Shown: positions 7,265 through 13,463 of the stretch, one piece after another
Position numbering within the stretch: the first letter of the stretch is position 1
How the letters are laid out: every line of letters starts with the position of its first letter
DNA from: Deltaproteobacteria bacterium
GTDB lineage: Bacteria > Myxococcota_A > Polyangia > Polyangiales > Sandaracinaceae
DNA: 36,969 bases
Direction: 5' to 3'
Assembly: GCA_017303575.1 (NCBI GenBank)
Contig: JAFLCL010000057.1
Location: 1-36,969 of the forward strand
Made by a program: the position numbers and the translations under genes
Notes under the pieces: generated by a model
Database searches by the model: none
What the model saw: the letters and a program-made list of their open reading frames with translations, nothing else
Told to the model about the DNA's origin: nothing

Positions 7265-7433
7265 CTGCCCGCGACGAATGTGATCTACGTGCGCGAAGGT
7301 GCCAGTGGCGCAAATGGCACTCTCGCACCTCCACCGCCGACGCGCCTCGAACGCCGATGCTCGTCGTCGCGGCCAGGACGTCGAGATTCGTGACACGGGC
7401 GGCTCGTACGCATTCGGCGTCTTCGCCTCGTCG
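7265..7433 (+). pseudogene. Relic of a parallel beta-helix (DUF1565-like) gene
   Basis: The frame reads A-T-N-V-I-Y-V-R-E-G-A-S-G-A-N-G-T-L-A at about 7270-7326, nearly identical to the start of the fragment at 7946-8230. After that the reading breaks up. A second frame gives Q-D-V-E-I-R-D-T-G-G-S-Y-A-F-G-V-F-A (about 7371-7430), which fits a beta-helix coil. The two pieces are in different frames with no intact gene. The remaining sequence between 7076 and 7563 holds two CRP-type boxes and nothing else I can support. Confidence 0.5.
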
Positions 7434-7491
7434 ACACCCCCTCGGCGCTCCGACCACCACGCGCCTCACGTCGAAGCGATCGCGCCGGGCG

Positions 7492-7541
7492 TGTGAAGCG
7501 CTTCACAGCGGCCCACGCCGCGCCACCGCATCCTCATCGAA
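7492..7541 (+). promoter_or_regulatory. CRP-type box 4 with class II promoter for the peptide gene
   Basis: TGTGA-AGCGCT-TCACA (7492-7507) is a perfect 16-bp palindrome. CATCCT at 7529-7534 is a weak -10 (three of six, with the key A2 and T6) at exactly the box-to-hexamer spacing of boxes 1 and 2. This predicts a start near 7541 and the box at -41.5. The peptide ATG is at 7564 with GAGG at 7552-7555. Confidence 0.6.
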
Positions 7542-7563
7542 GTCCACCCACGAGGAAACGAAC

Positions 7564-7905
7564 ATGAACGCCCCCATCACCACGATCCCCGAGAACATCC
7601 AGAAGCTCATCACCGCGGCGCAGGCGCCGGGCCCGCTGAAGGACCCGCTCCTCGCGCAGCGCGCGTCGCTGGATCTCCCCGGCCTCGTCGCCCTCGCGAA
7701 GAAGCACGGCGTCGACGTGGGCGCCGCCGAGCTCGAGGCGTTCGCCGCGTCGCAGCCCGTTCCTACCGAGCTCTCCGATGAGGCGCTCGCCAGCGTCACC
7801 GGCGGGATCGGTGGCATCTTCGGCCGACACCTCAGCCCCATCACCGGGGGCGAGTACGGCGGGGGCACCAACAGCACTGGCACGGGCTGCGTCACTTGTT
7901 GCTGA
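7564..7905 (+). CDS. Double-glycine leader peptide, Nif11/NHLP-like RiPP precursor candidate
   Basis: A 113-aa protein. Residues 1-69 resemble a Nif11 or nitrile-hydratase-like leader: short amphipathic helices with L-P-G-L-V-A-L-A-K-K-H-G-V-D-V, the 'xALAKxxGxDV' pattern. Next comes E-L-S-D-E-A-L-A-S-V-T-G80-G81, a textbook cleavage motif (ELSDEELxxVxGG). The 32-residue tail after Gly81 is Gly-rich with Ser/Thr and ends T-G-C-V-T-C-C. In known systems a C39 peptidase exporter cuts after Gly-Gly, and Ser/Thr/Cys residues are modified into rings. No LanM, YcaO, radical SAM or other modification enzyme is in this window; the only exporter signs are the relics near 3.4-4.2 kb. The gene has its own CRP-type promoter and a Shine-Dalgarno sequence. 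Product, modification and activity are unknown. Confidence 0.7.
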   Translation: MNAPITTIPENIQKLITAAQAPGPLKDPLLAQRASLDLPGLVALAKKHGVDVGAAELEAFAASQPVPTELSDEALASVTGGIGGIFGRHLSPITGGEYGGGTNSTGTGCVTCC

Positions 7906-7945
7906 ACGTGCGCCGAGCCACGACGATGCGTGCGTGTCGACTGCA

Positions 7946-8230
7946 ATGAACGTGCTCTACGTGCGCGAGGGTGCCAGTGGAGGAAATGGCACTCTCGCCA
8001 TGCCGTTCGCGACCTTGCCCGAGGCAGTCGCCGCCGCGACTGCTGGCACGACGATCGCGATCGGGCCCGGTCGCTACGACACGGGACGAGGGCCCGAGCT
8101 CGGGCCCGGTGTCTGGGACACCCTCGTGACGATCCGCGCGGCGGGTGTGCGCATCCGAGGCACGTCGGCGGCGCTCACCACGCTGTTGCTATGGAGTGGC
8201 GGCAATGGCGCCCCCGGTGGCGGCGGTTGA
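7946..8230 (+). pseudogene. Truncated beta-helix (DUF1565-like) fragment
   Basis: 94 codons from an ATG without a ribosome binding site: M-N-V-L-Y-V-R-E-G-A-S-G-G-N-G-T-L-A, then PFATLPEAVAAATAGTTIAI and GPGRYD. This is the typical opening of secreted parallel beta-helix proteins ('YVxxGASGxxGTxxxPFxTLxEAVxAAxxGxTIxVxPGxY'). It stops after a Gly-rich tail with no beta-helix coils and no signal peptide, so it is a 5' fragment of a larger gene. Its first 50 or so bases match the relic near 7280. From 8231 to 8339 I see nothing to call. Confidence 0.6.
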
Positions 8231-8339
8231 GCGTGCTCACCGATGCGTGCGGAGCAGAGCCCACGGAATGGACCTCAAGCTCTGAGGGTCACCTCCGACG
8301 CGCCTCGTGGTGCGCGGCGCCGTGAACGTCGGCGTGGCG

Positions 8340-9323
8340 TCAGCCCGGGAGCACGGTGGACTCGCTCACGCGAAGGCGTGGATCGCCGAGCAGCTCGATG
8401 GTCACGACGCCCCCGACGCGCACGTTCGTCCCCGGACGGACCGAGATCTCCTCACCCTTGGCGATCACGCGGCCGTCCACTTCGGTGAGCGCGTCGGAGA
8501 CCGAGCGGAGGATGAAGCCGTCGGCTCGGCGATGGAGCTCGAAGTGCCAGCGGCTCACGCGGTTGGCCGCGGCGGGATCTGGCAGGAGGATGACGACGTC
8601 GTTGGCGGCCATGCCGTCTTGCTCCGCGAGCCGACCGAAGCGGATCACGTCGCGGTCGGGCAACGGCTCTTGGGGGCTACCAGCGATGCGGAAGCTGATC
8701 GGGAAGCGCTCGCGATCCACCCAGTCGACGGCGAACAGCTCCGCCGGGCGCTCGATGCCCTTGAGCGCGACGGCGCCCAGGCGGCGGCACTTCAGCCGTT
8801 GCTGGACGTCCGTCAGCGCACCGAAGGCCTCGCGTGTCAGGCGGATCTCCGTGCGCTCGGCCGAGCCTGCGACGCGCGAGCAGTAGTTGACGGCGTCACC
8901 CGAGACCGCCGTTCCGTCCGTCAACACCGGGCCGAAGTGGATGCCGATCCGCACGCCCCAGCGCTCGTCGCTCGCGCGCGAATCGTTGTCGAGGGCGATG
9001 CTCTCCTGGAGCGCGACGGCGGCCTGCAGTGCGGCCGTCGCTGCGGGGAAGCAGAGGAAGGCGCCGTCGCCCGCCATGTCGACGACCCGACCGCCGCGCT
9101 CGGCGATGGCGGCCCGCACCAGATCGGCGTGCCGCTGCTGGAGCTTGCGACCGGCCTCGTCTCCGAAGCGGGCGAAGTACGGCGTCGAGCCGACGATGTC
9201 GGAGAAAGCAAGCGCGAGCTTTCGCTCGAACCGTCGGATCAACGCCTTCGACATGGCGTCCTGGAGGCGGATCATCTCGGTCAGCGAGAGCGTCTCGGGC
9301 AGCTCGTCGTACGGCATCGCCAT
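8340..9323 (-). CDS. Class III adenylate/guanylate cyclase with C-terminal FHA domain
   Basis: A 327-aa cytoplasmic protein with no membrane segment. The cyclase homology domain (about 35-205) has metal-binding aspartates in F-S-D42-I-V-G-S-T and A-G-D86-G-A-F-L-C-F, and the transition-state pair N146-Y-C-S-R150. L-K188-G-I-E-R-P closes the domain. All catalytic positions I can check are present, so it should make cAMP (or cGMP). Residues about 222-315 form an FHA domain: V-I-R-F-G-R, V-S257-R-W-H260-F-E-L and a later EVDGR loop; Ser257 and His260 are the conserved phosphothreonine-pocket motif. FHA domains bind phosphothreonine, so activity may depend on a Ser/Thr kinase; one is encoded divergently 95 bp away. 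With the CRP homologue at 4252-4941 it could form a local signalling circuit. The TAGCAT hexamer 9 nt upstream suggests a leaderless message. Confidence 0.9.
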   Translation of the reverse strand: MAMPYDELPETLSLTEMIRLQDAMSKALIRRFERKLALAFSDIVGSTPYFARFGDEAGRKLQQRHADLVRAAIAERGGRVVDMAGDGAFLCFPAATAALQAAVALQESIALDNDSRASDERWGVRIGIHFGPVLTDGTAVSGDAVNYCSRVAGSAERTEIRLTREAFGALTDVQQRLKCRRLGAVALKGIERPAELFAVDWVDRERFPISFRIAGSPQEPLPDRDVIRFGRLAEQDGMAANDVVILLPDPAAANRVSRWHFELHRRADGFILRSVSDALTEVDGRVIAKGEEISVRPGTNVRVGGVVTIELLGDPRLRVSESTVLPG

Positions 9324-9332
9324 CGTGCGCCG

Positions 9333-9338
9333 ATGCTA
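9333..9338 (-). promoter_or_regulatory. -10 element of the cyclase gene
   Basis: TAGCAT on the minus strand, 9 nt before the ATG at 9323; no Shine-Dalgarno sequence is visible. The divergent kinase gene has the same hexamer in mirror position. Confidence 0.45.
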
Positions 9339-9405
9339 GCGCGAGGGCTCCGCGTTTCGAAGCCCGAAGGTCGCCAGGTCGCGACACCCGCTTGCGGACC
9401 TCTGG

Positions 9406-9411
9406 TAGCAT
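9406..9411 (+). promoter_or_regulatory. -10 element of the kinase gene
   Basis: TAGCAT, 7 nt before the ATG at 9419, with no Shine-Dalgarno sequence between; a leaderless start is likely. Confidence 0.45.
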
Positions 9412-9418
9412 CGCCGCG

Positions 9419-11011
9419 ATGTCTTCGGCGGCCAACACCGACATGGGGCCCCCCCCACCGAGCGACGTCTCGGGCGAGTCTCGCGAGCGGGCAGCGCTGG
9501 ACGCGCGGTTGGGCCTGTACGTGGCGGATCGGTACAAGATCCTGCGAACGCTCGGCGCAGGTGGGATGGGCGGCGTGTACGAAGCCGTCCACGAAGGCAT
9601 CGGTCGCAAGGTCGCGATCAAGTGCCTGCATGCGGAGTACGCCCACGATCGGAATTTGATCGAGCGGTTCCGACGCGAAGCGCGGGCCGCGACGGCGATC
9701 GGCAACGAGCACATCGTGGACGTGACGGATGTCGGCGAGCTACCCGACGGCGCGCCGTTCCTCGTCATGGAATTCCTCGTCGGCCAGACGCTGGGGCAGA
9801 TGCTGAGCGAGCAGGGCCCGCTACGGGTTCCGCGCGCCGTGCACATCGGTCGTCAGGTGTGCAATGCGCTCGAGGCGGCACACGAGAAGGGGATCATCCA
9901 CCGCGATCTCAAGCCGGACAACATCTTCCTCATCAAGCGCAGTGGCGATCCAGACTTCGTGAAGGTCCTCGACTTCGGCATCTCGAAGACGCACGCGGCC
10001 GACAACGGCGTCTCGGAGCTGACGCGCACGGGCATGGCGATCGGCACGCCGTCGTACATGTCGCCCGAGCAGGCGCAGGGCCTGCGTGACATCGACGGCC
10101 GCACGGATGTGTGGGCGATGGGCGTCATCCTCTACGAGCTGCTCTCGCGCACGCGTCCGTTCGTCGCGGACACGTACCCGCGCCTGCTCATGCACATCGT
10201 CGGGGGTACGCCGCACCGACTCTCGCATTGGCGAAGGGACATCCCCGAAGAGCTCGATGCGCTCGTGATGCGCTGCCTCGAGAAGGATCCGGCGCAGCGC
10301 GTCTCGTCGATGGCGGAGCTCAGGGAAGAGCTCGCGAAGTTCGAGAAGGCAGACAGCGTCCCCGAGCTCGCGGTCGCCGATCCGAGCGGCGCTCCCGCCG
10401 CCGAAGCCTCCAGCGAGCGCAAGGCGGCCAAGCGCGTGAGCGCGCCGCCGGAGACCCCGCGCCCGCCAGCAGCCAGCCCCGACGAGACCTCTCGGTCGTC
10501 TGCGGAAGCGGGGCCTTCTCTCCCGGACGGTCCCGTCGCGGGCACGGGCTCACGAACGATGTGGATCGTGGGCGGGCTCGCGACCGTCGTGCTCCTCGCG
10601 GTGGGTGCGGCGTGGAGCGCGAGCGGTGGCGACCCGGCGGCGACGTCGGCACCGCCCACCACCGTCGCGACGCCTCCCGAGACCGCGACGCCTCCCGAGA
10701 CGACGACGGCCGGAGGCCCCGCAGTCGAGCCGCCCCCGACCACAGCGATCGTCGCGCCGCCCGCGCGCGAGGTGCACCACCGCATCGAGAGCCGCCCCAG
10801 TGGGGCGACGGTGCTGCGCGGGGAGACCGAGCTCGGAACGACCCCGCTCGAGGTGAGCTTCGGGGAGGGTGAGTCGGTCGAGCTCACGCTGCGCCTCGCG
10901 GGTCGTCGCCCCGCCACGCGGGTGGTGGAGGCGACCGACCCCGAGCTCATCACGATCACGCTCGAGCCGCGCCGCGGAGGCGCCGCGCTGCCTCAGCTCG
11001 CCGATCACTGA
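9419..11011 (+). CDS. Ser/Thr protein kinase with transmembrane segment and PEGA domain
   Basis: A 530-aa PknB-type kinase. Kinase domain about 39-305: glycine loop G46-A-G-G-M-G-G, catalytic Lys68, helix-C Glu87, H161-R-D163-L-K-P-D-N, D185-F-G, and activation loop ELTRTGMAIGTPSYMSPEQ with Thr202 and Thr204 as likely autophosphorylation sites. All catalytic residues are intact. A Pro/Ala-rich linker (310-380), one membrane helix (381-399), a second Pro/Thr-rich stretch and a PEGA domain (about 455-520, S-R-P-S-G-A-T-V...T-P-L-E-V) follow. PEGA domains lie outside the membrane and may sense envelope material. The divergent neighbour is a cyclase with an FHA domain, a natural phosphothreonine reader, and two more PEGA proteins follow. 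Coupling kinase to cyclase is inference. Confidence 0.93.
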   Translation: MSSAANTDMGPPPPSDVSGESRERAALDARLGLYVADRYKILRTLGAGGMGGVYEAVHEGIGRKVAIKCLHAEYAHDRNLIERFRREARAATAIGNEHIVDVTDVGELPDGAPFLVMEFLVGQTLGQMLSEQGPLRVPRAVHIGRQVCNALEAAHEKGIIHRDLKPDNIFLIKRSGDPDFVKVLDFGISKTHAADNGVSELTRTGMAIGTPSYMSPEQAQGLRDIDGRTDVWAMGVILYELLSRTRPFVADTYPRLLMHIVGGTPHRLSHWRRDIPEELDALVMRCLEKDPAQRVSSMAELREELAKFEKADSVPELAVADPSGAPAAEASSERKAAKRVSAPPETPRPPAASPDETSRSSAEAGPSLPDGPVAGTGSRTMWIVGGLATVVLLAVGAAWSASGGDPAATSAPPTTVATPPETATPPETTTAGGPAVEPPPTTAIVAPPAREVHHRIESRPSGATVLRGETELGTTPLEVSFGEGESVELTLRLAGRRPATRVVEATDPELITITLEPRRGGAALPQLADH

Positions 11012-11050
11012 AGACCGACACCATCGTGCGCTAGCCCTGGGCCGTCGAGA

Positions 11051-12058
11051 TCAGATGCCGGGCTCGGCGCGGACGAGCGTGATGGAGAGGAACGTGGTGC
11101 GGGCCTCGCGCACGTCCACGTCCTGCGACCACTCACGGAAGCCCTCGGCGCTGACGGTCACGCGGTGCGTGCCCACGGTGACGCCAGCCACGCGCGCGGG
11201 CGTCTCGGAGACGACCACGCCATCGATCGACACACGCGCCGCAACCGCGCCGGTGCTCACGAGCAGGCGCCCTCGCGGTGTCGGGATCGGGCTGAGCGTG
11301 AGCACACGCGTGGCCTCGGCATCGGCCAGCACGGTCACCGTCGCGCTGGCCGGCAGGAACCCCTCGGCTGCGCCGACGATCGTGTAGGAGCCCACGGGCA
11401 ACGGCGTCACGACGCCGCTCGAGAGCGTCAGCTCGGTGCCCTCGCGCTGCGCCACGATCGTCGCCGACGGCGGGCTCACGTCCACCCGCACGCGTCCGAC
11501 GTGGCGCGGAAGCTCCGCTCGCACCTGACGGCTCTGACCGACGCTCGCCTCTACCGTCATGCTCGCCCCTTCGTGATCGGCTCGCACGAGCTCGATCTGA
11601 TGCGCACCGGGCGGGAGCGCGAGCGTCGTGGGTGTGGTCCCGTACGCGCCGAGATCGCGGCGATCGACGTAGATCGTGGCGCCCGGCGGATCCGACTCGA
11701 CGCGGACCAGGGCGAGGGTGCCCGCGAGGGAGTCGCGCTGCGCGACGGCCTCGGCGCGTAGGGCGGCATCGAGGTCCCCCCGCGCGAGGAGCTGCTCGAA
11801 AGACGTGAACGCGAGCGCATCACGATGCGCGAGGCGAGCGCAGACCGCGACGTTGTAGAGGCCACGCGGGCTCGGCGCCGCGCGCTGCGCGCGAAGGAAC
11901 GACTCGAGGGCGCGCTCGTAGCGCCTCTGCGCGAACGCTCGGCGACCGACCCGATCGAAGAAGCGTGACTCCGCGGCGTCGTCTGCGCGCGCGGGCACGC
12001 CATGGCCCACGCCCAGCGCCGCGAAGCCGACGATCAAGATCGCGAGCAGCCGACTCAC
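11051..12058 (-). CDS. Secreted TPR/PEGA-domain protein
   Basis: A 335-aa protein with a signal peptide ending A-R-A-D-D. Residues about 25-100 form TPR-like helices (FAQRRYERALESFLRAQRAA, then YNVAVCARL). Beta-rich PEGA repeats follow: one clear at about 118-165 (V-E-S-D-P-P-G-A-T-I-Y-V-D-R...Y-G-T-T-P), with further PEGA-like units near 180-260 and 260-330. It is a paralogue of the divergent gene at 12140-13444: both begin A-D-D-A-x-E-S-R-F and share the NVAVC/NIAVC helix and the TIYVDxRDxGxYGTTP motif. No membrane helix is seen after the signal peptide. It converges on the PEGA kinase gene with 39 bp between stops. Binding to cell wall or partner proteins is inferred from the domains. Confidence 0.85.
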   Translation of the reverse strand: MSRLLAILIVGFAALGVGHGVPARADDAAESRFFDRVGRRAFAQRRYERALESFLRAQRAAPSPRGLYNVAVCARLAHRDALAFTSFEQLLARGDLDAALRAEAVAQRDSLAGTLALVRVESDPPGATIYVDRRDLGAYGTTPTTLALPPGAHQIELVRADHEGASMTVEASVGQSRQVRAELPRHVGRVRVDVSPPSATIVAQREGTELTLSSGVVTPLPVGSYTIVGAAEGFLPASATVTVLADAEATRVLTLSPIPTPRGRLLVSTGAVAARVSIDGVVVSETPARVAGVTVGTHRVTVSAEGFREWSQDVDVREARTTFLSITLVRAEPGI

Positions 12059-12092
12059 GCGGCCGAGAGTCCTCCCGTTGCGCGGAGAGAAT

Positions 12093-12105
12093 CAAGCGTC
12101 GCTTG
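12093..12105. promoter_or_regulatory. Inverted repeat in the divergent TPR/PEGA promoter region
   Basis: CAAGCG-T-CGCTTG, 6-bp perfect arms, lies roughly midway between the divergent starts at 12058 and 12140. It is a candidate operator shared by both genes. No known regulator motif is recognised. Confidence 0.35.
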
Positions 12106-12139
12106 CCTTCGAACATGCACCACGAGAGCATCGGGACGC

Positions 12140-13444
12140 GTGCGCACACGACCCTTCGGCCTCGCGCTGCTCCTGCTCGGCCTCGGCCTCATCACGCCGG
12201 TGTACGTGCGCGCCGACGACGCCGAGGAATCGCGCTTCCACGACGCCCTCGCGCGCGAGCACTACACGGCGCACCGCTTCGAGGACGCGCTGCGGGAGTT
12301 CTTCGAGGCGGCGCGCCTGGCGCCGAGCCCGCGCATCACCTTCAACATCGCGGTCTGCTTCGACCTGATGCACGAAGAGAACGACGCATACCTCTTCTTC
12401 CGCGAGTACGTCGGCACCGATGATCAGGATCCAGAGCGCCGCCGCTTCGCGACCGAAGCGCTCGCGCGCCTCGGCGCAACGGTGGCGCGCGTGGCAGTCA
12501 CCAGCGATCCGGACGGCAGCACGATCTACGTGGACCAGCGCGATCACGGCTCGTACGGCACGACGCCCCGCGTGCTCGCCCTCGCGCCGGGGCCGCACAC
12601 GATCACGCTCGAGCGAGAGGGCTTTCGCCCGGTCACCGTGTCGGTCGAGGCGCGTCGTGGCGAGGAGATCGCCACGGCGGGGAGCCTGACGCAGATCGTC
12701 GGCACGCTCGCGCTCGCCCCCTCTGGCGTCGAGGCCACCGTCGTGGTGCGGGCGGCCGGAGGCGCCGATGTCGCGCAGGGGAGCACACCGTTCGAGACGA
12801 CCCTGCCGCCTGGCCTCTACGAGGTCGAGCTTCGATCCGAGGGATTTCGTCCCTTCACGTCGATCGTTCGCCTCGAGGCCGACGGTCGCGCCGTGCTCGA
12901 CCCGACCCTCGAGCCGCTCCCGCCGCCGACGGGCGACCTGACGATCACGGCCAACGCAGCGGGCGCGGTGATCGTCATCGACGGCGAGCCTGCTGGCTTC
13001 GCCCCGACTCTCCTCACCGAGCTGGCGGTCGGTGAGCACACCGTGCGGCTCGAGCACCCCGGCCTCGCTCCCTTCGAGGGCACCACGACGATCGCACCCG
13101 ACGGCCGCGGCTGGCTCACGGTCACGCTCGAAGAGCCCGCGCGCACCACGCGGTCGGAGGCCACGTGGATCGTGGGCGGTGTGGGCGTCGGTGGCCTCGT
13201 GCTCGGTGCAGTCCTCGGAGGGCTCGCGATCGAGAACCACGACTCGTTCGAGCGCACGCAGGCAGACCCGATGGGCGTGGGCCTCGCCCGCATTCGCGAG
13301 CAGGGCATCGCCCTCAACACAGCCACGGACGTTCTCCTCGGCGTCGGCGCAGTGTGTGTGGTGACGGCCACCGTGCTCTACTTCGTCACCGAGTCCTCGG
13401 ACTCTCGCGAGTCTCGCGGCACGTTCAGTGAGGGCGATCGCTGA
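12140..13444 (+). CDS. TPR/PEGA-domain membrane protein
   Basis: A 434-aa protein. The GTG at 12140 is chosen because the following residues form a clean signal peptide (R-T-R-P-F-G-L-A-L-L-L-L...V-R-A-D-D); an ATG-started extension upstream would be Arg-rich and unlike a leader. TPR-like helices (about 25-110) precede PEGA repeats: V-T-S-D-P-D-G-S-T-I-Y-V-D-Q near residue 120, T-P-F-E-T-T-L-P-P-G-L-Y-E-V near 215 and a third near 275-330. Two hydrophobic segments follow (TWIVGGVGVGGLVLGAVLGG and DVLLGVGAVCVVTATVLYF), so the C-terminus is membrane-anchored, unlike its paralogue. Myxobacterial genes of this layout are common and mostly uncharacterised. The downstream CehA-like gene starts about 20 bp after the stop and may be co-transcribed. 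Confidence 0.85.
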   Translation: MRTRPFGLALLLLGLGLITPVYVRADDAEESRFHDALAREHYTAHRFEDALREFFEAARLAPSPRITFNIAVCFDLMHEENDAYLFFREYVGTDDQDPERRRFATEALARLGATVARVAVTSDPDGSTIYVDQRDHGSYGTTPRVLALAPGPHTITLEREGFRPVTVSVEARRGEEIATAGSLTQIVGTLALAPSGVEATVVVRAAGGADVAQGSTPFETTLPPGLYEVELRSEGFRPFTSIVRLEADGRAVLDPTLEPLPPPTGDLTITANAAGAVIVIDGEPAGFAPTLLTELAVGEHTVRLEHPGLAPFEGTTTIAPDGRGWLTVTLEEPARTTRSEATWIVGGVGVGGLVLGAVLGGLAIENHDSFERTQADPMGVGLARIREQGIALNTATDVLLGVGAVCVVTATVLYFVTESSDSRESRGTFSEGDR

Positions 13445-13463
13445 TGGGCTCGGCTCGACGGAC

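Noticed and set aside
7151..7393. GTG-started open frame beginning inside CRP-type box 3
   Set aside because: The start codon is part of the palindrome and only a short part matches the beta-helix fragment; treated as a relic.
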